From contig CANLVO010000001.1 of the NCBI GenBank assembly GCA_947494645.1, positions 806,001 to 870,000 on the forward strand: a DNA stretch of 64,000 nt, read 5' to 3'. Origin of the DNA: an uncultured Litoreibacter sp. (GTDB lineage Bacteria > Pseudomonadota > Alphaproteobacteria > Rhodobacterales > Rhodobacteraceae). Both the position numbers and the translations under genes were made by a program. Below are positions 34,520-43,974 of the stretch, piece by piece. Numbering within the stretch: the first letter of the stretch is position 1; each line of letters opens with the position of its first letter. Below the pieces are notes generated by a model. That model made no database searches. It was not told the DNA's origin and saw nothing but the letters and a program-made list of their open reading frames with translations.

Positions 34520-37500
34520 GCACACGTCTGAGCAGGGGCGGCCGGCTGATCGACCGCAGCAAATCTGTTGGGTTTGATTTCAATGGCCGCAGGTTGAAGG
34601 GCTTTGCGGGCGACACCTTGGCCTCTGCTCTTTTGGGCAATGATCAAATGCTGGTGGGCCGGTCGTTCAAGTATCACCGCCCCCGGGGCATCGTGGCGGC
34701 AGGACCCGAAGAGCCAAACGCCTTGATGAACCTTGGCAAAGACGGGCATTTCGAGCCCAATGCCCGCGCGACTACGACAGAGCTGTTTGACGGGCTGACG
34801 GCAACCTCGCAGAACCATTGGCCTTCGCTGGAGATGGATGTCGGCGTGGTCAACAATTACGCCGCGCGGTTTATGCCTGCGGGGTTCTACTACAAGACAT
34901 TTATTCACCCGCGCGCGGCGTGGAAACACCTGTTCGAGCCCTTCATTCGCAAGGCCGCCGGTCTGGGCAAAGCACCCAAGGGTCGGGACGCGGATACTTA
35001 CGAGCATTTCTACCTGTTTGCTGATCTGCTGATCGTCGGCGGTGGGGTTGCCGGGCTGCAGGCCGCGAAAGCAGCAGGCGAGGCCGGGCTGAGCGTCGTG
35101 CTGCTGGAGCAGAGCGCTCAATGGGGCGGGCGTGCCCCTGTGGACGGCGCTGTGATTGATGGCGCAGATGCGGATGTTTGGATCAAAGACGCCGTGCAAG
35201 CCCTTGAGAATATGAAAAATGTCACCTTGCGTCTGCGATGCATGGGGGCGGGCGTTTATGACCATGGATACGCGTTGGGCTATGAGCGGGTCACCGATCA
35301 TTTGGCCCCATCCACGTTGCCGCGCCATCGGTTGTGGCGGATCAGGGCCAAGCAGATCATCACCGCGACAGGTGCGCTTGAGCGGCCATTGTCTTTTGCA
35401 GGCAACGACATTCCGGGCGTAATGCTTGCGGCCTCGCTGCGTGACTATTTGGTCAATTACGGCGTCTCGGCAGGTGACCGCACCGTTGTAGTGACCAACA
35501 ATGACGACGCTTATCGCACGGCGCTGGCCTTGAAAGAGGCGGGGCTCGAAGTGCCATTGATCCTCGATGCGCGCCCCGCAGGTGGTGGCGCGTTGATGGA
35601 GGCCTGCATCGCGCAAGGTATCCGTGTTGAAACCGGCAAGGGCATCTCGAGCGTGAAGGGCGGCAAGCGCGTGGAAAGCGTCACGATCTGCGCACAGGCA
35701 GGCGAGGGTGCCCCGCTGGAAGAGGTCAAATGCGATGCGGTTGCCATGTCAGGCGGTTGGTCGCCGGTGGTGCATCTGTGGTCTCATTGCGGTGGCAAGC
35801 TGATCTGGGACGACGCACAGGCGCATTTCAAGCCGGATCACGCCCGCCCTCCGCTGGGTGCAGATGGCGAAGGGTTTGTAAGTGTCGTTGGCGCGGCCAA
35901 TGGTGAGTTGAGCACCGGTGATTGCCTGAGCGACGCGCATCAGCGGGCGCAAACCGTGATCAAAGCTCTGGGAGCAACCCCCAAACGCAAGGCTGCTGCG
36001 ACCGCTGCCGAAGAGCCGATGGCCCCCATGGCCGCCGTCTGGAAAATGCCGCAAGGCGCGGGCTACAAGCTGCGCTCCAAGACCTGGCTGGACTATCAAA
36101 ACGACGTGAAAGTCTCTGACGTGCAACTCGCCGCGCAGGAAGGCTTTGAAAGCGTCGAGCACACTAAGCGCTACACCACATTGGGCATGGCGACCGATCA
36201 AGGAAAGTTGAGCAATATAAACGGCTTGGCGATCCTTGCTGACAGCCTGAACGATGAAATTCCGAAGGTGGGAACGACGACGTTCCGGCCTCCGTATCAT
36301 CCCATATCTATGGGTTCGATCGCCGGTGAGGCTTCACGCGAGCTGTTCCAACCCGTCGACAAAACCCCGCTGCATGGCTGGGGGGAAGACAACGGTGCGG
36401 AATGGGAGCCGGTGGGCCATTGGCGTCGCGCCTATTGCTACAAACGCAACGGCGAAAGCACGGAAGAGGCGGTGAACCGAGAGGTCAAAGCAGTGCGCGA
36501 CTCGCTCGGGCTGCTGGACGCCTCGACACTTGGCAAGATCATCGTGAAAGGCCCGGATGCGGGCAAATTCCTCGACATGATGTACACAAACATGATGTCC
36601 AACCTGAAACCGGGCAAATGCCGCTATGGCTTGATGTGCTCGGAAAATGGCTTTCTGTCGGATGACGGTGTCGTGGCGCGGCTGGATGCGGACACGTGGC
36701 TTTGCCACACCACCACCGGGGGGGCGTCTCGCATTCACGCCCATATGGAGGAGTGGCTGCAAACAGAATGGTGGGACTGGAAGGTCTACACCGCCAATGT
36801 CACCGAGCAATATGCTCAGATTGCCGTTGTTGGCCCCAATGCACGGAAAGTGCTGGAAAAACTGGGCGGCATGGATGTCTCTAAGGAAGCGCTGGGCTTT
36901 ATGGAATGGGCCGAGGGGCAGATCGGCGGTTTTGACGCGCGGGTGTTCCGCATCTCTTTCTCCGGTGAATTGAGCTACGAAATTGCGGTGCCTGCAAGCC
37001 AGGGCCGCGCGTTCTGGGACGCGCTGCACACAGCAGGAGAAGAGTTCAACGTCACTGCCTATGGCACTGAGTGTCTTCATATTTTGCGTGCCGAGAAGGG
37101 CTTCATCATGATCGGTGACGAGACAGATGGCACGGTCATCCCACAAGACCTTGGCCTGCATTGGGCGTTATCGAAGAAAAAGGACGACTATCTGGGCAAG
37201 CGCGCCCAGCAGCGCGACCACATGACCGACCCGCGCCGCTGGAAGCTGGTGGGGCTGGAAACGGTCGACGGCTCAGTGATCCCGGATGGGGCCTATGCGG
37301 TGGCAGAGGGCACAAACGAGAACGGCCAGAGGGAGACGCAAGGGCGTGTGACCTCCACCTATTACTCCGCCAATCTGGAGCGTGGCATCGCCATGGGGCT
37401 CGTGCTGAACGGGCCGGACCGGATGGGAGAGGTGATTTCCTTCCCGCTGCTCGATGGCTCGGATGTGAAGGCAAAGATTGTTGATCCGGTTTTCTATGAC

Positions 37501-37527
37501 AAGGACGGGGAGAAGCAAAATGTCTAA
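34516..37527 (+). CDS. soxA: Sarcosine oxidase subunit alpha
   Basis: The 1003-residue protein has domains in order. An N-terminal ferredoxin-like region (about 15-95) starts RLSRGGRLIDRSKSVGF. An FAD/NAD-binding domain has LLIVGGGVAGLQAAKAAGEA (about 174-193) and the second dinucleotide site TVVVTNNDDAYRTA. A C-terminal GcvT-like folate domain begins near residue 600 (WEPVGHWRRAYCYKRNGES to DASTLGKIIVKGPDAGKFLDMMYTN). It binds NAD and passes the methyl-derived C1 unit to tetrahydrofolate as 5,10-methylene-THF. Full length for the family. It overlaps soxG by eight bases. Confidence 0.95.
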   Translation: MSTRLSRGGRLIDRSKSVGFDFNGRRLKGFAGDTLASALLGNDQMLVGRSFKYHRPRGIVAAGPEEPNALMNLGKDGHFEPNARATTTELFDGLTATSQNHWPSLEMDVGVVNNYAARFMPAGFYYKTFIHPRAAWKHLFEPFIRKAAGLGKAPKGRDADTYEHFYLFADLLIVGGGVAGLQAAKAAGEAGLSVVLLEQSAQWGGRAPVDGAVIDGADADVWIKDAVQALENMKNVTLRLRCMGAGVYDHGYALGYERVTDHLAPSTLPRHRLWRIRAKQIITATGALERPLSFAGNDIPGVMLAASLRDYLVNYGVSAGDRTVVVTNNDDAYRTALALKEAGLEVPLILDARPAGGGALMEACIAQGIRVETGKGISSVKGGKRVESVTICAQAGEGAPLEEVKCDAVAMSGGWSPVVHLWSHCGGKLIWDDAQAHFKPDHARPPLGADGEGFVSVVGAANGELSTGDCLSDAHQRAQTVIKALGATPKRKAAATAAEEPMAPMAAVWKMPQGAGYKLRSKTWLDYQNDVKVSDVQLAAQEGFESVEHTKRYTTLGMATDQGKLSNINGLAILADSLNDEIPKVGTTTFRPPYHPISMGSIAGEASRELFQPVDKTPLHGWGEDNGAEWEPVGHWRRAYCYKRNGESTEEAVNREVKAVRDSLGLLDASTLGKIIVKGPDAGKFLDMMYTNMMSNLKPGKCRYGLMCSENGFLSDDGVVARLDADTWLCHTTTGGASRIHAHMEEWLQTEWWDWKVYTANVTEQYAQIAVVGPNARKVLEKLGGMDVSKEALGFMEWAEGQIGGFDARVFRISFSGELSYEIAVPASQGRAFWDALHTAGEEFNVTAYGTECLHILRAEKGFIMIGDETDGTVIPQDLGLHWALSKKKDDYLGKRAQQRDHMTDPRRWKLVGLETVDGSVIPDGAYAVAEGTNENGQRETQGRVTSTYYSANLERGIAMGLVLNGPDRMGEVISFPLLDGSDVKAKIVDPVFYDKDGEKQNV

Positions 37528-38086
37528 TGCGGTCAGCGCACTACAGGGCGTTTCTTACGATGGTTATGTCAAAGTTACCGAGCAAGGCTTGCGCGGCATG
37601 ATCACGCTGCGGGGCGATTTGGCATCGGCGAAATTGAAAACGGCAGTGTCCAAACTGTCAGGCGTCAAAGTGCCTGCCGTAAACGCGTGCGCTTTCAAAG
37701 GTGCCTATGGCGTTGCGTGGATGAGCCCCGATGAGCTGTTGATCCTGTGCCCATATGATGCGGCAGAAGCGGGCGTGGCCCAGCTGTCCAAAGCGCTGAA
37801 GGGGCAACATTTTCTGGCGGCGAATGTGTCCGACGCCCGTGCGGTGTTTCAAATTGAAGGTGCGCAGGTGCGCGAGGTTTTGGCAAAACTCGCGCCGGTT
37901 GATCTGTCTGAAGGCGCATTCCAGCTCGGTCAGCTGCGCCGCACCCGGATCGCGCAGGCTCCAGCGGCGTTTTGGCTGAAAGACGCAGGCACCGCAGAAG
38001 TGATCTGCTTCCGCTCCCAGGCGGATTATGTGTTCGAGCTGTTCAAACGCGCCGCCATGCCGGGGGCTGAGGTTGGGGTCTTTTGA
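37520..38086 (+). CDS. soxG: Sarcosine oxidase subunit gamma
   Basis: The start MSNAVSALQGVSYDG lies in an 8-bp overlap with soxA, giving 188 residues; an earlier in-frame ATG would run deeper into soxA. Family features are GAYGVAWMSPDELLILCPYD and DARAVFQIEGAQVREVLAKLAPVDLS, a GcvT-like fold lacking folate-site residues. It is a structural subunit of the tetramer. No glyA, folD or purU follows it here, although such genes often accompany sox clusters. Confidence 0.92.
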   Translation: MSNAVSALQGVSYDGYVKVTEQGLRGMITLRGDLASAKLKTAVSKLSGVKVPAVNACAFKGAYGVAWMSPDELLILCPYDAAEAGVAQLSKALKGQHFLAANVSDARAVFQIEGAQVREVLAKLAPVDLSEGAFQLGQLRRTRIAQAPAAFWLKDAGTAEVICFRSQADYVFELFKRAAMPGAEVGVF

Positions 38087-38164
38087 CACGACTTGCTTGA
38101 CGCAGCGCGTTCGGGCGCTCAGTTAGAGAGACAGAGAACAACACCCAACTGATGAGGGCTTCCA

Positions 38165-38764
38165 ATGGCTTTTGAACTTCCTGACCTTCCCTACGCCCAT
38201 GACGCGCTGGCCGATAACGGCATGTCGAAAGAGACGCTGGAATATCACCACGACCTGCACCACAACGCCTATGTCACCAACGGCAACAAGGCGATTGAAG
38301 GCACCGAGTGGGAAGGCAAGTCGCTTGAAGAGATCATCAAGGGCACTTATGACGCCTCCGCCGTCGCGCAGTCGGGCATCTTCAACAACATCTCGCAACT
38401 TTGGAACCACAACCAGTTCTGGGAAATGATGGGCCCGGGCAAATCCGCGATGCCGTCTGAGCTGGAAGCGGCGTTGAAAGACAGCTTTGGCTCGGTCGAT
38501 GAGTTTAAGTCGCAGTTTTCTGCAGCGGGCGCCGGACAGTTCGGCTCTGGCTGGTGCTGGCTTGTGAAAAACGCTGACGGCTCGCTTGCAGTCACCAAGA
38601 CTGAGAACGGTGTGAACCCGCTGTGCTTTGGCCAGACCGCTCTGCTGGGTTGCGACGTCTGGGAGCACAGCTATTACATCGATTTCCGCAATGCGCGTCC
38701 CAAGTACTTGACCAACTTCCTGGATAATCTGGTCAACTGGGAAAACGTCGCCTCGCGCATGTGA
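38165..38764 (+). CDS. sodB: Superoxide dismutase, Fe/Mn family
   Basis: The 199-residue cytoplasmic enzyme has metal ligands His28 region (LEYHHDLHHNAYV), His in NISQLWNHNQFWEMM, and the DVWEHSYYIDFRNARPKYL motif (Asp and His). FGSGWCWLV is the family signature, with Trp. Gln in the SAAGAGQFGSGW segment suits an Fe form, but Mn specificity cannot be excluded. It is monocistronic with its own terminator and converts superoxide to peroxide. Confidence 0.95.
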   Translation: MAFELPDLPYAHDALADNGMSKETLEYHHDLHHNAYVTNGNKAIEGTEWEGKSLEEIIKGTYDASAVAQSGIFNNISQLWNHNQFWEMMGPGKSAMPSELEAALKDSFGSVDEFKSQFSAAGAGQFGSGWCWLVKNADGSLAVTKTENGVNPLCFGQTALLGCDVWEHSYYIDFRNARPKYLTNFLDNLVNWENVASRM

Positions 38765-38799
38765 CCCAATTGTGCCGCTGACGCGGCGCATGATTTTTT

Positions 38800-38838
38800 G
38801 CAAAGCCCCGGTGCCTGACGGCGTCCGGGGCTTTGTGC
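38800..38838 (+). terminator. Terminator hairpin after sodB
   Basis: GCAAAGCCCCGG and CCGGGGCTTTG form an 11-bp stem around a 13-base loop, 36 bases after the sodB stop. A T-rich run precedes the stem (GATTTTTTG) rather than following it, so it would also terminate transcription arriving from the opposite strand. Confidence 0.7.
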
Positions 38839-38934
38839 GTCTTGGCTCGCGCTTGCGCAACCGTGATTGGCCTTCGGGCGCGGGCTCTGGCAGAGGTATT
38901 TTGAGTATTTCTGACCAAATGGAGACCCTGAGCG

Positions 38935-39399
38935 ATGCGCGCTGTTTTGATCTTTGTGATGATGAGTTTTGGACTTGCCGCCCAAGCTGAGATGGCCCCG
39001 CGCGATGGCTGGGTGGTCATGGAAAGCGACAAAAGTTTCAAAGTGCTTGTGGATGCGGTCAAGGGGGCTGCGAAAGCCAACAAGATGGGCGTCGTGACCC
39101 AAGCCGGCCCGACAGCGGCCGCAAAATCGCGTGGCATCAACATTCCGGGCAACCGGGTGATCGGGCTGTTCAACAATGTCTACGCTGTGCGCATTCTGGG
39201 ACTGTCGACCGCGGCCATGATTGAAGCCCCGATCCGGGTTTACGTGACAGAAAACGAAGATGAGACCGCGACGTTGTCCTACAAGATGCCGTCTACGGTC
39301 TTTGCGCCATACATGGCGGAAGCGGATGCCGATCTGGGTGTTGCCGCATCTGAGCTGGACGCAATCTTTATGGCCATTGCTGAGGCGGCCGTGCAATAA
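38935..39399 (+). CDS. Periplasmic DUF302-family protein
   Basis: The 154-residue protein has a signal peptide (MRAVLIFVMMSFGLAAQA). It then follows the DUF302 pattern: ESDKSFKVLVDAVKGAAKANKMGVVTQ, and IPGNRVIGLFNNVYAVRIL with a C-terminal IRVYVTEN...VFAPYM. DUF302 domains occur singly in small exported proteins, and some bind or respond to small molecules, but function is unassigned. It lies 36 bp before the ThDP enzyme gene, after a short REP-like sequence at 38903. Confidence 0.85.
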   Translation: MRAVLIFVMMSFGLAAQAEMAPRDGWVVMESDKSFKVLVDAVKGAAKANKMGVVTQAGPTAAAKSRGINIPGNRVIGLFNNVYAVRILGLSTAAMIEAPIRVYVTENEDETATLSYKMPSTVFAPYMAEADADLGVAASELDAIFMAIAEAAVQ

Positions 39400-39435
39400 A
39401 GCGTCTGACACAGACCGCCCCGGGGGAGCTCTTTC

Positions 39436-41046
39436 ATGACACAGCCACAACGCGCCGCTGATCTGGTGGCCCAACGCCTGTATGAGGCGGGGTGCCGCCA
39501 TGCGTTTGGGATGCCGGGCGGTGAGGTTCTGACCATTATCGACGCGCTGGAGCAGGCCGGGATCGAGTTCATCTTGTGCAAACATGAAAACGCGGCAGGT
39601 TTCATGGCGGAAGGCGCTCATCACGTTACTGGCGCGCCGGGCATTCTGGTGGCCACAGTGGGGCCGGGGGCGATGAACGGCGTCAATGTGGTGGCCAACG
39701 CGCATCAGGACCGGGTGCCGATGATTGTGCTCACGGGCTGCGTCGATGCCGATGAGGCGCTGACATATACTCACCAAGTGCTGGATCACCGCGCGGTCTT
39801 CGACGAAATCACCAAGGCCACGTTTACGTTGACGGCGGACGGCGCGGATATCATTGCCGACAAGGCTGTTGGGATCGCCACTGAGGGCCGCGAGGGGCCG
39901 GTTCATATCGATGTTCCGATCTCTGTGGCAGATACGCAGGCATCCCCGAAGCGCCGCCGTCGCGCGGCAGCGGCACCCGTTGTGCCGGCGCAGCGTGATC
40001 TGGCCGAAGCGGTCTCTTGGCTGTCGGAGGCCAAGCGACCTGTGATCATCGCCGGACTGGATGTTTTAAAAGATGGCAGCTCTGACGCTTTGGCTGCCTT
40101 TGCGACCACGCGCGGTATTCCGGTGATCACCACCTACAAGGCCAAAGGAGTTTTGCCGGAAGATCATGAACTCGTTCTTGGGGGCGCCGGCTTGTCGCCT
40201 CTGGCGGACAGGCACCTGCTGCCGTTCGTGAAGTCTGCCGATCTGGTGATCTGCGTGGGATATGACCCGATTGAGATGCGACCCGGATGGCGGGAAGTCT
40301 GGGACCCGGAAGAAACGCGGGTGATCGACATCACCGCCGTGCCCAATGACCACTATATGCATCAGGCCGGGCTGAATTTTGTCGCCCATACCGGCGCGAC
40401 GCTTGAGGCGCTCAGTGTCGCTGAAACGCCAACGCTCTGGCCGGATGGCGAGATCGCGCAGGTCAAAGCGGGTTTGGACGCGGCGTTTCCGCGCGACGAA
40501 GACTGGGGCCCCGGCGCAGTGATTGCACTGTGCAACGAAATCCTGCCCGACGACACCATTGCGACCGTAGACAGCGGGGCGCATCGCATTTTGTTGAGCC
40601 AGATGTGGCGATGCTCTCACCCCAAGGGGTTGGTGCAGTCCACCGCGCTTTGCACGATGGGCTGCGCCGTGCCGCTGGCGATGGGCGCAAAATACGCCGA
40701 CCCGTCGCGCACGGTCGTCAGCTTTTCGGGCGACGCAGGCTTCTTGATGGTGGCAGGTGAGCTGTCAACAGCGGCAGAGCTGGGGCAAAACACCATCTTT
40801 GTGGTCTTCGTCGACGCCAGCCTTGCGCTGATCGAGTTGAAGCAAAGGCAACGGCAGATGGCCAATAGAGGCGTGGATTTCGGGCGTCATGACTTTGCCG
40901 CTATCGGGCAGGCCTTCGGTGGCTTTGGGCATACGGTCACCAACCGCGACGAGCTGCGGGAGGCTCTGCAAGAGGCGCAGGCGGCGAAGACCTTTACGGT
41001 GATTGCCGCTGTCATTGACCGCAACAGCTATGATGGGCGCATCTGA
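39436..41046 (+). CDS. Thiamine-diphosphate-dependent enzyme, acetolactate-synthase-like
   Basis: The 536-residue protein has the three domains of the AHAS/oxalyl-CoA decarboxylase superfamily. The N-terminal PYR domain has FGMPGGEVLTIIDA and the activating Glu in CKHENAAGFMAEG (about 52). A middle Rossmann-like domain covers about 190-320. The C-terminal PP domain has FSGDAGFLMVAGELSTAAE with the GDx metal motif, although the usual final Asn appears replaced in the segment before VDASLALIEL. It is not a normal valine-pathway AHAS because no regulatory subunit or ilvC lies nearby. TGATG coupling to a CoA transferase suggests decarboxylation or lyase action on a 2-oxo or acyl-CoA substrate. 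Confidence 0.88.
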   Translation: MTQPQRAADLVAQRLYEAGCRHAFGMPGGEVLTIIDALEQAGIEFILCKHENAAGFMAEGAHHVTGAPGILVATVGPGAMNGVNVVANAHQDRVPMIVLTGCVDADEALTYTHQVLDHRAVFDEITKATFTLTADGADIIADKAVGIATEGREGPVHIDVPISVADTQASPKRRRRAAAAPVVPAQRDLAEAVSWLSEAKRPVIIAGLDVLKDGSSDALAAFATTRGIPVITTYKAKGVLPEDHELVLGGAGLSPLADRHLLPFVKSADLVICVGYDPIEMRPGWREVWDPEETRVIDITAVPNDHYMHQAGLNFVAHTGATLEALSVAETPTLWPDGEIAQVKAGLDAAFPRDEDWGPGAVIALCNEILPDDTIATVDSGAHRILLSQMWRCSHPKGLVQSTALCTMGCAVPLAMGAKYADPSRTVVSFSGDAGFLMVAGELSTAAELGQNTIFVVFVDASLALIELKQRQRQMANRGVDFGRHDFAAIGQAFGGFGHTVTNRDELREALQEAQAAKTFTVIAAVIDRNSYDGRI

Positions 41047-42239
41047 TGTTTGAAAAAGGTGCTTTGGACGGCCTGCGGGTGCTGGATTTGTCGCGTATAC
41101 TTGCTGGACCCACATGCACCCAACTTTTGGGCGACCTGGGTGCAGAAGTGCTGAAGATCGAGAATCCCAAGTCGCGCGGCGATGACACGCGGGGATGGGG
41201 CCCTCCTTTTGTCAACGGGCCGGATGGCGAGAAAACCGATCTGAGCGCGTATTTCATGTGCGCCAACCGTAACAAGCTGTCAGTCTCGGTTGATATCGCG
41301 AGCGAAGAGGGGCAGGAAACGATCCGGGCGCTGGCGGCCTCCGCAGATATCGTGATTGAGAACTTCAAACCCGGCGGGCTGGTGAAATACGGGTTGGATC
41401 ATGAAAGCCTGCTGAAAGAGCATCCGCATCTGATCTATTGCTCGATCTCGGGATTTGGGCAAACCGGCCCGAACCGCGAAAAGCCGGGCTACGATCTGAT
41501 GGCACAGGGCTTCGGAGGCATCATGTCGCTGACCGGTGAGCCCGAGGGCCAGCCGATGAAAGTGGCGGTGGGCATTGCAGATGTGGTCTGCGGGTTATAC
41601 GCGACCGTGGGCATTCTGGCGGCTCTACGGCACCGGGATCAAACCGGCGAAGGGCAGCATATCGACGTTGCACTTGTCGACACGCAGATCAGCTGGCTGA
41701 TCAATGAGGGCGTAGCGCATCTGACGACCGGCAAGCCGCGGCCACGGCGGGGCAATGAGCACGCAACCATCGTGCCCTACCAGACCTTCAAGACCAATGA
41801 CGGGCATGTGCTCGTTGCGGTCGGCAATGACAGCCAATATGCGCGGTTCTGCGAGTATCTCGGCCGTCCCGATCTGGCTGAGGGCGACAACGCCGTGAAT
41901 GCCAACCGGGTGGTGAACCGTGAATATCTTATCGCTGAATATAAGGCCGAACTGGCCAAGCGCGACATGGCTGACGTGATAGCGGGGCTCGAGGCGCGCA
42001 AAGTGCCGGTGGGACCTGTAAACACGTTGGAACAGGTCTTTGCCACGGATCAGGTGGCGGCACGCGAGATGAAGATTGCGATGCCTCGCGATGACGTGGA
42101 AAACGGGGCGGTGAGTTTAATTGGCAACCCGCTGAAACTGTCGAAAACGCCCGTGACCTACCGACATGCGCCGCCGCGTTTTGGGCAGGACACAGATGAG
42201 GTCTTGGCCAAGCTGAAAGGCAAGCCGACCTCGACATGA
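41046..42239 (+). CDS. CaiB/BaiF family CoA transferase
   Basis: The 397-residue class III CoA transferase begins GLRVLDLSRILAGPTCTQLLGDLGAEVLKIENP, the family opening. The catalytic-Asp region GEGQHIDVALVDTQISWL and SLTGEPEGQPMKV motifs follow. Members move CoA between carboxylic acids without ping-pong intermediates in bulk. It overlaps the ThDP enzyme stop by one base (TGATG). The pairing recalls formyl-CoA transferase with oxalyl-CoA decarboxylase, but the ThDP partner looks more AHAS-like, so the acid is unknown. Confidence 0.9.
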   Translation: MFEKGALDGLRVLDLSRILAGPTCTQLLGDLGAEVLKIENPKSRGDDTRGWGPPFVNGPDGEKTDLSAYFMCANRNKLSVSVDIASEEGQETIRALAASADIVIENFKPGGLVKYGLDHESLLKEHPHLIYCSISGFGQTGPNREKPGYDLMAQGFGGIMSLTGEPEGQPMKVAVGIADVVCGLYATVGILAALRHRDQTGEGQHIDVALVDTQISWLINEGVAHLTTGKPRPRRGNEHATIVPYQTFKTNDGHVLVAVGNDSQYARFCEYLGRPDLAEGDNAVNANRVVNREYLIAEYKAELAKRDMADVIAGLEARKVPVGPVNTLEQVFATDQVAAREMKIAMPRDDVENGAVSLIGNPLKLSKTPVTYRHAPPRFGQDTDEVLAKLKGKPTST

Positions 42240-42346
42240 TTAGTGCGGTCTGCTAGGCGTATCGTGATTTCAGAGTTCTGACACATCTCTCATGACGGCA
42301 TGTCCCGTCGTGCGCCTTTTCTTTTTCCGAACCGAGATCACTCAAC

Positions 42347-42826
42347 ATGACACAACAAGACTTTACCATTCGCAGCGCAGCGGCGAACGATCTGACTGCA
42401 CTAATGGCCGTAGCCCGAGACACTGGGTTGTTCACGCCTGATGAGCTGGATGGCTTTACCCAGATGACAGGGGCGCATTTTGCCGAGCCGGGCATGGATC
42501 ATCACTGGCTCGCGGCGGAGACGACAGAGATCATCGGGGCGGCTTATATCTCCCCCGAAGAGATGGCAGACGGGGTTTGGAACCTGTGGTTCATCGGGGT
42601 TAAATCAGAAGCCAAGGCGAAGGGCGTGGGCTCTGCGCTTCTCGCGGAGGCGGAACGCCGCGCGAGAGCCGCAGGCGCAAGGCTGATATTGATCGAGACT
42701 GCCAGCGGCGATGACTTTCTGGCGACACGCGGGTTCTACAACCAGCGGGGGTACGAGCATGAGGCCACGATACGTGACTATTATGGCGACGGCACGGACA
42801 AGGTCATCTTTCGTCGTGCCCTGTGA
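42347..42826 (+). CDS. GNAT-family N-acetyltransferase
   Basis: The 159-residue protein has the GNAT fold: FTIRSAAANDLTALMAVARDTGLF (strand 1 and helices), VWNLWFIGVKSEAKAKGVGSALLAEAERRAR with the acetyl-CoA loop (R/Q-x-x-G-x-G/A variant KAKGVGSA), LILIETASGDDFLATRGFYNQRGYEHEA and a late strand. It transfers an acetyl group to an unknown amine. It is monocistronic with its own 107-bp upstream region, which contains a GACGG/CCGTC hairpin followed by T-rich sequence that may end the CoA transferase transcript. Confidence 0.85.
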   Translation: MTQQDFTIRSAAANDLTALMAVARDTGLFTPDELDGFTQMTGAHFAEPGMDHHWLAAETTEIIGAAYISPEEMADGVWNLWFIGVKSEAKAKGVGSALLAEAERRARAAGARLILIETASGDDFLATRGFYNQRGYEHEATIRDYYGDGTDKVIFRRAL

Positions 42827-42899
42827 CGCAAGGTCGGCGGGTGACATCTGCTCAGTCACGCCTATCCTAAGGAGTAACGCATAGTCTGAGGTCCTCACC

Positions 42900-43667
42900 A
42901 TGGCCTTTCCCCGCCTGCACGCTCGGGTTCACCCTGAGATTGCCGTTAAGTTTCTGTTCTTCCCCTACCTGGTGGCCCAGGGTGCATGGCTGCGCAAAAC
43001 CGCACTGGTTTTGCCGGAACCTGAGGGCGCGCGGGCGGGTCGCGTGGGCGAAGGACCGCCCCTACGGATGCTTCTGTTGGGGGACAGCTCGGCGGCCGGC
43101 GTCGGCGTCAGTGCGCAATCGGAAGCGCTCAGTGGTCAGCTTTTGGACCGGCTGAGCCCGCATTTCTGCGTGGACTGGGTGCTGGAGGCCAAAACAGGGC
43201 GCACCACGCAGCAAATGTTCAAGCGATTGGTCAGGCTGCCAGCGGCGCAATACGATATCGCGGTGACGGCGCTGGGGGTGAATGACATCACCAAGCGCGC
43301 CTCGCGGGAGAACTGGCTGGAAGACACAGAACTGATGTGGGACCTGCTGCAAAGCAAGTTCGGGGTGCGCCAGATCTATGTCTCGGGCATCCCCAAGATC
43401 GGGCAGTTCCCGCTTTTGCCACCGCTACTGCGCTGGCTTTTGGGCCGTCAGGGCCTGCGTTACGACGAGGGCCTGTCCAGATTGGCGGCAGATCGCTCAG
43501 AGTGTTTTCATATCCCCGCAGACTTGCCGCTGCACGGGCTGATGTCGCAAGACGGCTTTCACCCTGGACCGGTGGTCTACAGCGCCTGGGCGGACCGGTT
43601 GGCGGATCAGATCGTGCCTCATTTCCAAGCAATTTCGGGAGAACAGGCGCAAAACGACCTGCGGTAG
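42900..43667 (+). CDS. SGNH/GDSL-type hydrolase
   Basis: The 255-residue protein carries block I LLLGDSSAAGVGV (nucleophile Ser about 60-62), block III ALGVNDITKR (Gly/Asn) and block V QDGFHPGPVVYSAWAD (Asp-x-x-His). The catalytic set of an SGNH esterase is therefore complete. No strong signal peptide is seen, but the N-terminal 35 residues are amphipathic (FLFFPYLVAQGAWL). It probably deacylates a lipid or ester. It is monocistronic, on the same strand as the GNAT gene 73 bp away. Confidence 0.85.
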   Translation: MAFPRLHARVHPEIAVKFLFFPYLVAQGAWLRKTALVLPEPEGARAGRVGEGPPLRMLLLGDSSAAGVGVSAQSEALSGQLLDRLSPHFCVDWVLEAKTGRTTQQMFKRLVRLPAAQYDIAVTALGVNDITKRASRENWLEDTELMWDLLQSKFGVRQIYVSGIPKIGQFPLLPPLLRWLLGRQGLRYDEGLSRLAADRSECFHIPADLPLHGLMSQDGFHPGPVVYSAWADRLADQIVPHFQAISGEQAQNDLR

Positions 43668-43844
43668 GCCCAGACAGGCAGAAACCTGCGCGTTTTTGCG
43701 ATGTCATGCGCCCGCTGATCACTGTTTTCCCGATTGCCCTCACATGTCCGTTATTGAGCATGCACAAGCGTTTACGGATGAACACATGGCTCGTTATGCA
43801 AGTGAAACGACGCGCTTTCGCGCTGCAGGAGAATCGGATCCGAC

Positions 43845-43937
43845 ATGAACCAAGACGTCATCGACCACGACGCCCGCTCAATCCTCAACCCCTGCGCCCC
43901 GACAGCGGGTTGCGCGTACTGCAGTCGTGCGAAATAA
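43845..43937 (+). CDS. Candidate 30-residue Cys-containing peptide upstream of opgC
   Basis: MNQDVIDHDARSILNPCAPTAGCAYCSRAK is a 30-residue ORF (shown only in part elsewhere by its key residues), with Cys at 17, 23 and 26 including a CxxC. Third codon positions are strongly G/C, as in real genes here. AGGAGA lies upstream with slightly long spacing. It ends 37 bp before opgC. The remainder of the 307-bp gap 43668-43974 shows no other support for genes. It could be a leader peptide or small metal-binding protein; evidence is thin. Confidence 0.35.
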   Translation: MNQDVIDHDARSILNPCAPTAGCAYCSRAK

Positions 43938-43974
43938 GCAGCGCAGCGATGCGGCCCGGTTCGGTTAATCCTGG

